Source: Planctomycetota bacterium
GTDB lineage: Bacteria; Planctomycetota; Planctomycetia; Pirellulales; UBA1268
Reading direction: 5' to 3'
DNA: 64,000 nucleotides
NCBI GenBank assembly: GCA_016872555.1
Contig: VGZO01000010.1
Span: 48,107-112,106 of the forward strand
The number at the start of each line of letters is the position of its first letter. Position 1 is the first letter of the stretch. The translations under genes were made by a program, and so were the position numbers. The notes under the pieces are model-generated. The model did not search any database. It worked only from the letters and a program-made list of their open reading frames with translations, and was not told the DNA's origin. Positions 1 through 9,506 of the stretch are shown here, piece by piece.

Positions 1-497
1 AAGGCCTCGCGGCCGAGCCGACGCACCGCGAACGACTCGAGCGATTCATCGCCGGCAGCCGGATCCCGGGAGGGCACTGTCGGCTCTGCGAGAAGCCGGT
101 CGCGCCCCGCGGCCGACAGCAGGGGAGTCGTCCGGATCGCCTCCCGGTCGCCTGGGGCGAGAAGGCGAAAGCCGGCCGGGACGGGAACCGTCCGACCGCC
201 CCACCAGATCATGGCGCGCCGTGCCGATGGGGACACCGGCAGGAGACGGTCGGTGAGCCCGAGCCGCTCGACGAGCGCGAGCCCCTCGGGCCGCGCGGCG
301 AGGAAGCAGTCGGCGGCCCGTTCCACCAGCCACTCGCCCCGCCGGACGGTCTGCAGCACGCCGCCTGGGCGGTCGGCGGGGTCGATGATCACGACCCGTC
401 GGCGCGACTTCGCGACGAGTGTCTCGGCGGCCACCAACCCGGCCAGCCCCCCTCCGACGACGACGATCGGCGCGGCGGACTGGGGTGTCGTGGTCAT
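1..497 (-). CDS. hemG: Protoporphyrinogen oxidase (HemG/HemY type), 3' end cut by window edge
   Basis: The reverse strand reads from an ATG at 497 to the left edge without a stop, giving about 165 N-terminal residues. It opens with a flavoprotein Rossmann motif (IVVVGGGLAGLVAA, residues 11-24), then a DPADRPGGVLQT stretch typical of FAD-dependent amine oxidase/protoporphyrinogen oxidase proteins, and near the edge DESLESFAVRRLGREA, which resembles the conserved segment before the substrate domain of oxygen-dependent protoporphyrinogen oxidases. That family oxidises protoporphyrinogen IX or coproporphyrinogen III in haem synthesis. It is transcribed away from the TPR gene at 688. The C-terminal part lies outside the window, so other FAD amine oxidases (for example phytoene-desaturase-like) are not fully excluded. 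Confidence 0.82.
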   Translation of the reverse strand, partial: MTTTPQSAAPIVVVGGGLAGLVAAETLVAKSRRRVVIIDPADRPGGVLQTVRRGEWLVERAADCFLAARPEGLALVERLGLTDRLLPVSPSARRAMIWWGGRTVPVPAGFRLLAPGDREAIRTTPLLSAAGRDRLLAEPTVPSRDPAAGDESLESFAVRRLGREA

Positions 498-687
498 CGG
501 GGCAAAGCTACCGGAAACGATTCTACCGGCGCGGAGGCCGCGGCCGACGGCGGCCCGGGACGGCGCCACGCGCCACCGCAGGATGATCTGGACCCGGCGA
601 GCGGGGAAGCCTACGTTCCCCGGCGCTGCGGCATTCCCGCCCGCGGGACGCCGCGATCGCCCCAGGCTGTCTTCGGAGGATCTCGAC

Positions 688-3054
688 GTGGCCATGCTGC
701 GGTGCCCCCGTCTTTCCGGCGTCGTCCTCTCCGCGTTGCTCCTCGGAGTGGCCCCGTGCGGTCCGTCGTGCCCTGCCGCGGGGCCCGACGCCGCTGCTTC
801 TCCGCGCGGCCTGCTGCGGCTCCCGAAGTGGATGGATCGGCTCACCGGCCGCGACTCCGCCACGCCGGCACCTGCCGAGGCGGCGAAGAATGCCGCCCCG
901 GCGCCACAGGACCGGCCGACCGCGGCCGACCAGGCGCCCGCCGGCACCGCCCCCGGCATCGCCGCCACACCCCGTTCGACCGCCGAGGGCAAGCCGGGGC
1001 GGTCGCTGCTCCGCTCCCGGTTCGCCGCCCCGGTCGACACGCGCGGATCGCTCCTCGGCGCGTGGGGTGAGTTGGCGAGCGATCTGGCCGCCCGCGCCCA
1101 GCCCGGCGCCGCACAGCGATCCGCGCCCGCCGGCGCCGAGACGTTCGTGCTCGGACCCGACCGGAGCGTGCTGGCCGCGAGCGGCGAAGACACCGGCTCG
1201 ACGGCCACGGTCGCCGTCGGCGCCGCACCGCTGCCCCCCGAAGAGGGCGCCGAAGGGGTGACCAGCGCGGTCGTCGAGCCCCCTGCCCCCGCCCCCCTCG
1301 GCGACCTGCCGCCGACCCCACCGACTTCGCTCGATACGCCGGTCGCGGCCACCCCCGACGAGGTCCCGACGCTGACGATCGATCCGGCGAGCTTCCAGGG
1401 CATCACGCCGGGCACGTCGACCCGTGGAGAGGTCGAGGCGGTGTTCGGCCTCGGTACCGCGTTCACCCGGGAGGACGGCAGCAACGGATTGTTCTGGGCG
1501 ATGGAGCCGTTCGAGCGCGTGGAGATGACGTTCGATGGCGACGTCTGCAGCGCGATCCGCGTCAAGCTCGTCGAGCCGCTGGCCGTCGACGAGCTGGCCG
1601 AGAAGCTCGAGATCGGCGACCTCCGCACCGTGTCGATCCTCGACGAACAGGGGATCTCGATCGGCGAGGTGTTTCCCGAACGGGGCATCGTCTTCAGCCT
1701 CAAGCCGGGCACCCGATCGGCCCTGGCGATGATGCTCGAGCCGCTCGACCCCGAGGCCTTCGTCCTCCGCGCCGAAGGGGAGATGGAAACCCACTCCGCC
1801 CACGCCCTCGCCGACCTCACCTACGCGATCGAACTCGACCCACGCCACCTCCGGGCGCACCGGCTGCTGTTGGTGCTCCTGGCCGAGCAGGGGCGCTGGC
1901 AGCAGGCCCTGAAAACCGCCGCCGCCACCGAAGCGGTCGATCCGGTCGACGTCTGGACTCGGCTCAAGCACGCCAGCATCCTCGTGGCGCTGGAGCGGTT
2001 CGTCGACGCCCGCACCAAGGTCGAGGAGGTCCGCGACGAGGCGACGGCGACGCCGCTGGTGAAGGCCCAGGCCGAGCGGATGCTCGGCCGCATCGCCCTC
2101 GAGGAGCCGACCGCCGATTACGCCCGGGCCGTGGGGCACTTCGACCAGGCGATCCGGGCCGGGTTGCCGCTGCTCACCAACCGCTCGCCGTCGGTGCAGA
2201 CCGCCGCCCGCGAGGTCCTGCTCGACGCCCACCTGGGGATGGCGATCGCGATCTCCCGGGGCAAATACCGGCAGAAGCCGCGCGTGATCCCGAAATGGAT
2301 CCAGCGGGCCGACGCGATGGTGGCCGAAGTCCCCGCCGATGATCCGCAGCGGGCGATGCTCGAGTTGCAGCTGTGCCGCGGAGCGCTGGCGGCCGCCGCC
2401 GGCTCGGCGGAGGCGATCGAGCCACTTCCCTGGGTGAAGCGCCTCCTCGCCGCCCGCGACCGCCTCGGGGCCGGGCTCGAGGATTCCTGGCGGCGTCGCC
2501 AGATCGACTGGGAGGCGGGCCACGGGCTCGCCGACGCCATCGCCGCCGCCCAGAAGCGTGGCGAGGCGGCCGACATGCTCGCCAATGCGACGCTCACCGC
2601 GGCCTACCTGGAGCGCGGCGCCGAGCAGCGCGAGCTCACCGACCGCGACCGGCGGAGCCTCGGCGACATCTACTTCCGGATCGGTGTCCTCCACGGCATC
2701 CAGCAGGGGGATCACGCCACGGCGGTCGTGTGGTTCGACAAGGTCGTGCCGCTGTGGGAATCCAATGCCGCCTTCGGACGCGACGGCACGTCCGGTCGTC
2801 TCGGTGAGTCGCTGGTGAGCATGGCGATCTCCTACTGGAACGCCGACCGCCGCGAGGAAGCGGTCCGCCTCAGCCGCCAGGGCGTGAAGCTCATGGAGGG
2901 GGCGGTCGAGCAGCGGCAGATCGAGGAGAAGTCGCTGGCGGTGGCCTACGGCAACCTGTCGACGATGTACGCCGAGCAGGGAGACGACTTCCAGGCCAAG
3001 GCGTTCGCCGAAATGGCCAGCCGGGTCGAATCCACCGCGGCGAAGCTCCAGTGA
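688..3054 (+). CDS. Secreted or periplasmic tetratricopeptide-repeat protein
   Basis: About 788 residues. The GTG at 688 follows a GGAGG at 675-679 with good spacing; an in-frame ATG at 694 is the alternative. The first 30 residues form a signal peptide (basic start, then a hydrophobic GVVLSALLLGVA core), followed by an Ala/Pro-rich low-complexity linker of about 200 residues. The C-terminal half is helical with TPR-like repeats, for example HALADLTYAIELDPRHLRAH and a later run of Ala/Leu-rich helices. No enzymatic motif is visible, so it is probably a scaffold. The stop codon overlaps the GTG of the following RraA-like gene (GTGA), which implies coupled translation. The frame stays open upstream to 211 but that extension has no start signal and looks spurious. 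Confidence 0.83.
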   Translation: MAMLRCPRLSGVVLSALLLGVAPCGPSCPAAGPDAAASPRGLLRLPKWMDRLTGRDSATPAPAEAAKNAAPAPQDRPTAADQAPAGTAPGIAATPRSTAEGKPGRSLLRSRFAAPVDTRGSLLGAWGELASDLAARAQPGAAQRSAPAGAETFVLGPDRSVLAASGEDTGSTATVAVGAAPLPPEEGAEGVTSAVVEPPAPAPLGDLPPTPPTSLDTPVAATPDEVPTLTIDPASFQGITPGTSTRGEVEAVFGLGTAFTREDGSNGLFWAMEPFERVEMTFDGDVCSAIRVKLVEPLAVDELAEKLEIGDLRTVSILDEQGISIGEVFPERGIVFSLKPGTRSALAMMLEPLDPEAFVLRAEGEMETHSAHALADLTYAIELDPRHLRAHRLLLVLLAEQGRWQQALKTAAATEAVDPVDVWTRLKHASILVALERFVDARTKVEEVRDEATATPLVKAQAERMLGRIALEEPTADYARAVGHFDQAIRAGLPLLTNRSPSVQTAAREVLLDAHLGMAIAISRGKYRQKPRVIPKWIQRADAMVAEVPADDPQRAMLELQLCRGALAAAAGSAEAIEPLPWVKRLLAARDRLGAGLEDSWRRRQIDWEAGHGLADAIAAAQKRGEAADMLANATLTAAYLERGAEQRELTDRDRRSLGDIYFRIGVLHGIQQGDHATAVVWFDKVVPLWESNAAFGRDGTSGRLGESLVSMAISYWNADRREEAVRLSRQGVKLMEGAVEQRQIEEKSLAVAYGNLSTMYAEQGDDFQAKAFAEMASRVESTAAKLQ

Positions 3055-3818
3055 ACGACCCCGCCGGCCCGGAGCTCGGTGAGTTGCTCCAGCTGCAGCG
3101 CTGGAACACGCCGACGGTCTACAACGGCTGGGAGCAGATCACCCGTCGCGATCCCGCCGCCGCCGGATTCAATCCGGAGGAGACGCGCGATTTCATGCCG
3201 GCGCTGGGCCCGATGGTGGGCCGCGCGGTGACGCTGGTCATCGAACCGGGAAACCCGGCGCACAAGTCCGCCGCGCCCGGTGCCTGGGATGCCTACCGCC
3301 GCGCCGTCGCCGCGGTGCCGGGCCCGAAGATCGTCTGCGTCCAGGACCTGGAAAAGCCCCGGGTCACGGGCTCGTTCTGGGGAGAAGTCAACGCCTCGGT
3401 CCACCGCGCGCTCGGGTGCGTGGGTACGATCTGCGACGGCGCGATCCGCGACGTCGACGAGATGACCGCCGTCGGCTTCAAGGCGCTCGCCCGGCGGCTG
3501 TGCGTCGGCCACGCCCACGTCCATCCGGTCCGCTGGGGCTGCCCGGTCGAGGTCTTCGGGCGCACCGTCAACCCCGGCGACCTGATCCACGCCGACAAGC
3601 ACGGGTTCCTCGTCATCACCCCCGAGGAAGCGGCGCTCGTGCTCGAGGCGGCGACGTTCATGGACGCCAACGAGTGCCGGACGGTGATCGCGGCGGCCCG
3701 CGGCGCGGCCGGCAGCGACACCGCCGCCCTCCTCGATGCGTTGGCCGCGGCCTCGGGCCGGTTCGCGGCGGCGGCCCGCGAGCGCTTCGGCCGCCGCGGC
3801 GAGTGGGGCGCGGGCTGA
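3051..3818 (+). CDS. RraA / dimethylmenaquinone-methyltransferase-like family protein
   Basis: 255 residues, starting at GTG 3051 inside the stop of the upstream gene. The central part carries the family core: GCVGTICDGAIRDVDEM, with the Arg-Asp pair that in this fold contributes to the anion and metal site, followed by GCPVEVFGRTVNPGDLIHADKHGFLVI, typical of RraA and 4-hydroxy-4-methyl-2-oxoglutarate aldolases. Family members act either as class II pyruvate aldolases or as RNase E regulators (RraA); the sequence alone does not say which. In planctomycetes such paralogues are often annotated as dimethylmenaquinone methyltransferase, a historical misnomer. The gene ends 11 bp before the convergent TIM-barrel gene. 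Confidence 0.85.
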   Translation: MNDPAGPELGELLQLQRWNTPTVYNGWEQITRRDPAAAGFNPEETRDFMPALGPMVGRAVTLVIEPGNPAHKSAAPGAWDAYRRAVAAVPGPKIVCVQDLEKPRVTGSFWGEVNASVHRALGCVGTICDGAIRDVDEMTAVGFKALARRLCVGHAHVHPVRWGCPVEVFGRTVNPGDLIHADKHGFLVITPEEAALVLEAATFMDANECRTVIAAARGAAGSDTAALLDALAAASGRFAAAARERFGRRGEWGAG

Positions 3819-3829
3819 CGGCGCGCCGC

Positions 3830-4576
3830 CTACAGCAGGCTCTCGAGGAGGAGCCGCATCTTCCGCAGCTCGGCTCCCTGGTCGACGCCGGGGAGAGGGA
3901 GCATGTGGGCGCACAGGGCCCGCCCGTAGCCGACCCGCTCGAGCTGGCGGACGAGGCGCAGGTATTCGACGCCCCCCTGGCCGATCCGGACCTGGGGCAC
4001 GTCGGGCTTGGTGTCACGGAGGTGGACGTGGCGGACGTATTTGAGGATCGGCTCCCAGCTCGCCGCCTTCTTGTGCCCGAAGATGAAATGGCTCGGGTCG
4101 AGGGTGACACCGAGCCCCGGCACGTTGCGGCACAGCGACGCGGTCGTCTCGGCATCCTGGGTCATGCGGCCCGCCGAGGTCTTCACTGCCACGACGGCGT
4201 CGAGCGTGGCGGCGATCGCCACCATCCGCCGCAGCCGCTCGATCTCGCCATTGAACGGCGTTCCCAGCTCGGATGACTCGACGACCATCGTCACGACGCC
4301 GAGCGACTTGGCGAGCTTGCAGGCGGCGGCAAACAGCCCGTCGGTCGCCGGGGTTTCGGCGGCGGCGAACGAAACCGCCACCGGCCGGAGCCGCTGCAGG
4401 TCGCTGCAGGCCTTGACCGCGGCGTCGGGCTGGGCGGCGACCTCGACGGGATGGAGGTGCCCCCCCGATTCGTGGACGTCGATCTCCACCGCGCTGTACT
4501 CGAGCTCCGCAAGGCGCTCCATCGCAGCCGCCAGGGGGAGGTCGGGGAAGCACTCGGTGCTGACGCAGACGATCAC
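3830..4576 (-). CDS. Sugar phosphate isomerase/epimerase-like TIM-barrel protein
   Basis: About 248 residues from a GTG at 4576; the frame is open further upstream but the domain begins right here (VCVSTECFPDLPLAAAMERL). The AP_endonuc_2/xylose-isomerase-like barrel is supported by SAVEIDVHES near the N-terminus, LGVVTMVVESSELG in the middle, GVTLDPSHFIFGH with an Asp/His metal-ligand pair, and HVHLRDTKP near the end. Family members isomerise or epimerise sugars or process inositol or glyoxylate derivatives with a divalent metal; the substrate cannot be deduced. It is convergent with the RraA-like gene and divergent from sppA, with about 200 bp between the starts. Confidence 0.8.
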   Translation of the reverse strand: MIVCVSTECFPDLPLAAAMERLAELEYSAVEIDVHESGGHLHPVEVAAQPDAAVKACSDLQRLRPVAVSFAAAETPATDGLFAAACKLAKSLGVVTMVVESSELGTPFNGEIERLRRMVAIAATLDAVVAVKTSAGRMTQDAETTASLCRNVPGLGVTLDPSHFIFGHKKAASWEPILKYVRHVHLRDTKPDVPQVRIGQGGVEYLRLVRQLERVGYGRALCAHMLPLPGVDQGAELRKMRLLLESLL

Positions 4577-4782
4577 GGCGGACTCCGGGGCGGGTATGGG
4601 GGCGGGCGCCGGGGTGCGACGGCCCCGCACCGCTTCGGGCGCGCCCGCGACGGCAGGCAGGGGCAAGGTAGCGGGCGCCGGCGAATCGTGGCAACATGAG
4701 CCCGGGTCGGCCGCGGTCGTGAGCGCCCCGACCCTGGCAACGCGCCACCTGGCCGGTGATGGTTCGAAGGAGGGATCGGGCC

Positions 4783-5844
4783 ATGGATCGGGCGACAGAG
4801 GGGGGCGGCGCTTCCGAGCGGATGGTGCCGCCGACGCGGGTGATCCTCGAACAAGCGCGCCCCCGGGGCCTGCGGAGCGCGCGCGTGGCCTGGGTGGTGG
4901 CCGCCGTGGCCGTGGCCGTCGCCCTCGCCAGTGCCGCGGCAAACGCCCGCTACTTCCAGCGCGACGCGGCGCTCGGCGAAACCTGGCACTCGCTGTCGCG
5001 GACGGCCCCTTCCAAGATCGCGATCGTCGACGTCGCCGGGGCAATCCTCGGCGAGGGGTTCGCCACCGCCCAACTCGAGCAGGTGCGCCGCGATCCGGCG
5101 GTCAAGGCGCTCGTGCTGCGGATCGACAGCCCCGGGGGCACCGTGAGCGGCAGCGACGAGATCTACGAGCGGATCCGGCGCCTGCTCGCGGACCGCGACC
5201 TCCCGGTCGTCGTCAGCATGGGGGGGATCGCCGCCAGCGGCGGCTACTACGTGGCGATGGCCAACGCCGGACGTGACGACGTGATCTTTGCCGAGCCGGC
5301 CACGCTCACCGGGTCGATCGGCGTCATCATCCCGCATTTCGACGTGTCGCGGCTCCTCGAGCGCTTCGACGTCGCCGACGACTCGGTCACCAGCGGCCCG
5401 CTCAAGGAGATGCTCAGCCCGACGAAGGCCCGGGACCCGGGCCTGGCGGCGCGCGAGCGCGAGGTGCTCCAGTCGCTCGTCGACGACATGTTTGCCCGGT
5501 TCAAGGAGATCGTGCGGGCGGGCCGGCCGAAGCTCGACGGCGCCGCGCTCGAGCAGGTCGCCACCGGGCAGGTGTTCACCGCGCGGCAGGCGCTCGAGGC
5601 AGGACTCGTCGACCGGATCGGTTTCCTCGACGACGCCATCGCCCGGTCGGTCGAACTGGCGGGCCTCACGGAACGGACCGCGCGCGTCGTGCGCTACCAG
5701 CGCCCGAGGTCACTGGCCGAGGGGCTGCTCGGCATCGACGCGCCGACGGCACGCGGGCCGTGGCAGTCGTTCGCCGAGTTGACGACGCCGCGGGCGTGGT
5801 ACCTGTGCAGTTGGTGGCCGGCGCTGGTCGCCAGCGGCGGTTGA
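4783..5844 (+). CDS. sppA: Signal peptide peptidase SppA, short (36K-type) form
   Basis: 353 residues. The ATG at 4783 is chosen because AAGGAGG lies at 4767-4773, nine bases upstream. One transmembrane helix (about residues 34-54) anchors a protease domain that degrades leftover signal peptides at the membrane. The serine-lysine dyad is intact: Ser152 in IAASGGYYVAMA and Lys208 in SGPLKEMLSP. LVLRIDSPGGTVSGS and TGSIGVI are further family signatures. The length fits the single-domain Gram-positive-type SppA rather than the duplicated E. coli enzyme. It is convergent with the thiolase-like gene. Confidence 0.93.
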   Translation: MDRATEGGGASERMVPPTRVILEQARPRGLRSARVAWVVAAVAVAVALASAAANARYFQRDAALGETWHSLSRTAPSKIAIVDVAGAILGEGFATAQLEQVRRDPAVKALVLRIDSPGGTVSGSDEIYERIRRLLADRDLPVVVSMGGIAASGGYYVAMANAGRDDVIFAEPATLTGSIGVIIPHFDVSRLLERFDVADDSVTSGPLKEMLSPTKARDPGLAAREREVLQSLVDDMFARFKEIVRAGRPKLDGAALEQVATGQVFTARQALEAGLVDRIGFLDDAIARSVELAGLTERTARVVRYQRPRSLAEGLLGIDAPTARGPWQSFAELTTPRAWYLCSWWPALVASGG

Positions 5845-5870
5845 GGCGTTGACCGGCCGCGTGGCGACCT

Positions 5871-7049
5871 TCAGGAGCCGGCCTGCTCGAAGAGCACGGC
5901 GAGTCCCTGGCCGAGCCCGATCGACGTCGCCGCGAGACCCCATCGGCCTCCTGACCGGACCAGCGCGTGGACCAGCGTGGTCGCCATCCGCGCCCCGGCT
6001 GCTCCGGGTGGGTTGCCGAGGGCGAGGCTCCCGCCGCACGGATTGACCCGGGCGGGGTCGATGCCGAGCTCGGCGACGTCGTTGATCACCTCGGCGGCGA
6101 ACGTCTCGTCGAGCTCGAAGTGGTCGATGTCCTCCGGGCGCACCCCCGACTTGCCGAGGAGCTTGCGGGTGGCGTGCACGGCGCCCCGCGCCGTTGCCGC
6201 CGGGGGGATGCCGACCGTCGCCGTCGCCACGACGGTCGCCAGCGGTGTCAGCCGCCGACGAAGCGCCTCGCCACGGGACATGATCACCAGCGCCGCCGCT
6301 CCGGCGCCCGGGGGTGCCGCCGTGGCGGCCGTGATCGTGCCGGCGCCGGGTAGGAACAGCGGCTCGAGCCGGTCGAGGTCGGCGACGCGCTCGGCGGCCA
6401 GAATCGCCTCGTCACGGACGACGGTCGCGGGCCGACCGCCTTCGTCGTGCCCGCCGACGGCGACGATCTCGTCTTTCCAGTCGGCGGCGGCGGCGCGGCG
6501 GTGGCTCTCGAGCGCCCAGGCCTCCTGCCGACGGCGGTCGATCCCCGCGTGGATCGCGAGGTGCTCCGCGCACAGGCCCGGCGAGAGGACCCCCCGGCTG
6601 CTCGCGGCCAGCGCCCGGGGATGGATGTCGGCGCTGTGGGCCGCCGCTCCACGGCCGGGATGGTCGACCCCGCCGGCGACGACGACGCGTTCGGCTCCGA
6701 CGCGGATCGCCTGGGCGCTGCGGACGAGGGCCTCGAGTCCCGAGCCGCCGCCGCGGTCGACGGTCGCCCCCGCGGCGCCGAACGGCAGCCCGGCGAGGAG
6801 CGCGGCGTTCCGGGCGACGTTGCCCCCCAGCTCGCCCCTCGGCTGCGTGCAGCCGAGGATCACGTCCTCGATCGTCGCCGGATCGACGGCCGCAGCCGCC
6901 ACCGCCGCCGCGATCGCCGCCGCGGCCAACTCGTCGCCGCGCACCCGTCGGAACACCCCGCGGCCCGGATCACCCAGGCCGATCGCCGTGCGCCGGCACC
7001 CGACGATGACGGGCGTTTCGTCGTCTCGCGCCGTGGCGGGAGGGGTCAT
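5871..7049 (-). CDS. Thiolase-fold protein lacking all catalytic residues
   Basis: 392 residues with a full-length thiolase fold (N- and C-terminal halves, GGVDHPGR, ALVRSGGRWGLAATSIGLGQG). It is coupled by an ATGA overlap to the hydratase/dehydrogenase gene, as in normal fadBA-type operons. Each catalytic motif is altered. The nucleophilic Cys (NRxCxSG) is Gly101 in VDRGGGSGLEAL; the NEAFA Asn is Asp314 in LDETFA; the GHP His is Asn346 in ALGNPPG; the CxGxGQG Cys is Ser376 in ATSIGLGQG. Known thiolases need these residues for thiolysis or Claisen condensation, so classical activity is not expected. A scaffold, regulatory or lyase-type role is possible. The reading frame is intact and well conserved elsewhere, which argues against a decaying pseudogene. 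Confidence 0.88.
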   Translation of the reverse strand: MTPPATARDDETPVIVGCRRTAIGLGDPGRGVFRRVRGDELAAAAIAAAVAAAAVDPATIEDVILGCTQPRGELGGNVARNAALLAGLPFGAAGATVDRGGGSGLEALVRSAQAIRVGAERVVVAGGVDHPGRGAAAHSADIHPRALAASSRGVLSPGLCAEHLAIHAGIDRRRQEAWALESHRRAAAADWKDEIVAVGGHDEGGRPATVVRDEAILAAERVADLDRLEPLFLPGAGTITAATAAPPGAGAAALVIMSRGEALRRRLTPLATVVATATVGIPPAATARGAVHATRKLLGKSGVRPEDIDHFELDETFAAEVINDVAELGIDPARVNPCGGSLALGNPPGAAGARMATTLVHALVRSGGRWGLAATSIGLGQGLAVLFEQAGS

Positions 7050-9295
7050 GCGACGAAGCGACCTCCATCGGCCGCCACGGCCCGCAGACGTTGCGTGGCC
7101 ACCATCCGCGGGCCGAGATCCGCAAGCCTGCCGAGCCGGTGGACGATCTCCGTGGGGCCGACGTCGTCGGCCCAGGCGAGCAGTCCACCTCGGAACGGGG
7201 GAAAGCCGAGGGCGTGGATCATCGCCAGGTCGATCTCGTCGGCGTCGCGGACGATCCCCTCGTCGAGCACCCGGGTCGCCTCGAGCACGACGGGAAGGAG
7301 GAGCCGGTCGGTGATCGTGTCGTCGTCGTCGCCGCGGGGGGGGAGCCGGTAGGGGGCGATCACCGGGGCGATCAATGCCGTGGCGTCGCCGATCGGCGGC
7401 CTGGGCCGGCCGACCGGGGCCTGCTCCGGCGCGTATTCGTAGAACCCGCCGCCGCTCTTCCGCCCCAAACGCCCCGCACGCACCAGCACGGGCACGACCG
7501 GCGATGCCGCGATCCGATCGCCGAACGCGTCGGCGAGGACGAGGCCGGCGTACAGCGCCGTGTCGAGGCCGATCAGGTCGTAGAGCTCGAGCGGCCCCAG
7601 CGGCATCCCGAAGCGGCGCGCGACGCCGTCGATCCGCGCCGCAGCGACTCCCTCGCGGAGGATCTCCACCGCCTCGTGGAGGTAAGGCATGAGGAGCCGG
7701 TTGACGAGGAACCCGGGGCTGTCGCGAACCACGATCGGGCACTTGCCCAGCCGTTTCGCGTGCGCCACGGCGGTGGCGACGGTGGCGTCGGTGGTCGCCG
7801 GCCCGCGGACCACTTCGACGAGCGTCATCCGCCTGACGGGATTGAAGAAGTGGAGGCCGCAGAACCGGCCCGGGGCGGCGAGCGCGGAAGCGAGACGGCC
7901 GATCGGATTGGTCGACGTGTTGGTGGCGATCACCGCGTCGGGGCCGACCGTCGCCTCGATCGTCCGCAGCAGCCCGAGCTTGACGTCGGTGCGCTCGACG
8001 GCCGACTCGATCACGAGGTCGGCGGTGACCAGAGCCGCCGGATGCGTCGCCGGGTGGAGCCGACCCGCGTCCACGGCCGTCCGATCCGCGGTCGCATGGT
8101 GGCTCGCCGGATCCCGGGCCGCCTCGTCGAGGATCGCGGGCACCGCCCGCGCCAATGCCTCCTCGTCGATGTCGACCAGCGTCACCGTGAACCCGGCACG
8201 GAGGTGGGCCGCGGTGATGCCTGATCCCATGATGCCGGCGCCGACGACGGCGGGCGCGGCGATGGCGGTCGCGGATGGCGACGGGGTGGCGGAGGAGCGG
8301 CAGTCGATCCCCGGATCACGCCGGTTGCGCTCGGCGAGGCGCTGGACCCGGACCAGATGGCCGGTCACCGGCGAGGCGAGGAGCCGGGCGAACGCCCGGG
8401 CCTCGAGCCGGGCAGCGTGCTCCGCCGACACGTCGAGTCCGTCGAGGATCGTCTCGAGGATCGCGGGAGGCGCCGGGTAATGGCCGCCGGTGCGGCCGTT
8501 GATCACCGCTGCCGAAGAGGCCGCGAGGAAATCGCGCTCCTCCGGTGCGAGCACGACCCGCCCTGCCATCCGCCGCCGCCGGGCTGTCAGCGCGGCGTCG
8601 TCACGAAGCCGCTCGACGAGGCGACGGGCGGTGGCGAGGGCGAGCTCCGGAGCCACGCAGGCGTCGACCAGACCGAGCCGGGCGGCGGCGGCGCCGTCGA
8701 TCGGTTCCCCGGCGGCGATCAGCTCCAGTGCAGCACCCGGTCCGACGAGGCGCGGCAGCAATGCGGTGCCACCCCAGCCGGGCATGAGGCCGAGCTTGAC
8801 CTCGGGAAACCCGAGCACCGTGTGAGAGGCGTCGGTCGCCACCCTGGTGTCACAGGCCAGGGCGAGTTCCAGCCCCCCGCCGAGGCAGGCGCCATCGATC
8901 GCCGCAACGCTCGGCCATGGGCGGCTGGCGAGGCGGGCGAACAGGGTGCGCGCCGACTCGCAGAGCCACTCGATGTCGGCGCTGGCGGCCTGGACGAGCA
9001 CCTCGAGCCGGCCGATGTCGGCTCCGCTGACGAACGAACCCGGCCGCGCCGAGGCGATGATCAGCCCCGTCGGTGGCGGTCCGGCGTCGAGTTGATCGAG
9101 GATCGCCTCGAGGTCGAAGAGGACCGACTGCGTGATGACGTTGTGGGCCCGGCCCGGGACGAGCACCGTGACGGTCACGATGCCGTCGGCACCGCGGTCG
9201 GCCCGCAGCGTCTCGAACACCCACGCCTCCGGGTCGTCGGCCGCACCCTGGGCGCCGTCCGCGTCGCGCTGCTGGGGGGACGGCCGGTCGGTCAT
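7046..9295 (-). CDS. fadJ: Fatty acid oxidation multifunctional protein: enoyl-CoA hydratase / 3-hydroxyacyl-CoA dehydrogenase
   Basis: 749 residues from ATG 9295. The N-terminal crotonase domain (about 20-300) keeps both catalytic glutamates (GACLGGGLELALACD and FPEVKLGLMPGWGG), so it should hydrate enoyl-CoA. A linker (GGHYPAPPAILETILDG) leads to the NAD-binding domain (VVGAGIMGSGITAAHL) and the dehydrogenase active site (HFFNPVRRM with catalytic His), then the C-terminal domain with IHALGFPPFRGG. This is the FadB/FadJ architecture of beta-oxidation. It is followed by an overlapping thiolase-fold gene that has no catalytic residues, so the last beta-oxidation step must be supplied elsewhere. 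The upstream divergent spacer (9296-9506) contains the DUF6580 gene promoter region; TTGCCT-N16-TAGTGT at 9337-9364 on the plus strand is a weak promoter match. Confidence 0.93.
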   Translation of the reverse strand: MTDRPSPQQRDADGAQGAADDPEAWVFETLRADRGADGIVTVTVLVPGRAHNVITQSVLFDLEAILDQLDAGPPPTGLIIASARPGSFVSGADIGRLEVLVQAASADIEWLCESARTLFARLASRPWPSVAAIDGACLGGGLELALACDTRVATDASHTVLGFPEVKLGLMPGWGGTALLPRLVGPGAALELIAAGEPIDGAAAARLGLVDACVAPELALATARRLVERLRDDAALTARRRRMAGRVVLAPEERDFLAASSAAVINGRTGGHYPAPPAILETILDGLDVSAEHAARLEARAFARLLASPVTGHLVRVQRLAERNRRDPGIDCRSSATPSPSATAIAAPAVVGAGIMGSGITAAHLRAGFTVTLVDIDEEALARAVPAILDEAARDPASHHATADRTAVDAGRLHPATHPAALVTADLVIESAVERTDVKLGLLRTIEATVGPDAVIATNTSTNPIGRLASALAAPGRFCGLHFFNPVRRMTLVEVVRGPATTDATVATAVAHAKRLGKCPIVVRDSPGFLVNRLLMPYLHEAVEILREGVAAARIDGVARRFGMPLGPLELYDLIGLDTALYAGLVLADAFGDRIAASPVVPVLVRAGRLGRKSGGGFYEYAPEQAPVGRPRPPIGDATALIAPVIAPYRLPPRGDDDDTITDRLLLPVVLEATRVLDEGIVRDADEIDLAMIHALGFPPFRGGLLAWADDVGPTEIVHRLGRLADLGPRMVATQRLRAVAADGGRFVA

Positions 9296-9506
9296 GAGGA
9301 AGGCCCGTGAAAACCGCGAACCGTCGGCCACGCTGCTTGCCTGCCAGTCAAAAACCTGTAGTGTATCGGGTTTCCGTTCGCTCGCCGGCCCGCGGGACGG
9401 GGCTCCAATTCCGGACCCTGGCGTGCGGTGGGCGAGCGCGGCAGACCTGGACGCGACGCGGACACGACGGCCGGAACGGGACGACACGGTGGTGACGGAG
9501 CGACAC

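Noticed and set aside
523..2715. Long antisense frame under the TPR gene
   Set aside because: The sense strand has a signal peptide, ribosome-binding site and TPR-like repeats; the antisense product is Arg/Gly-rich without domains.
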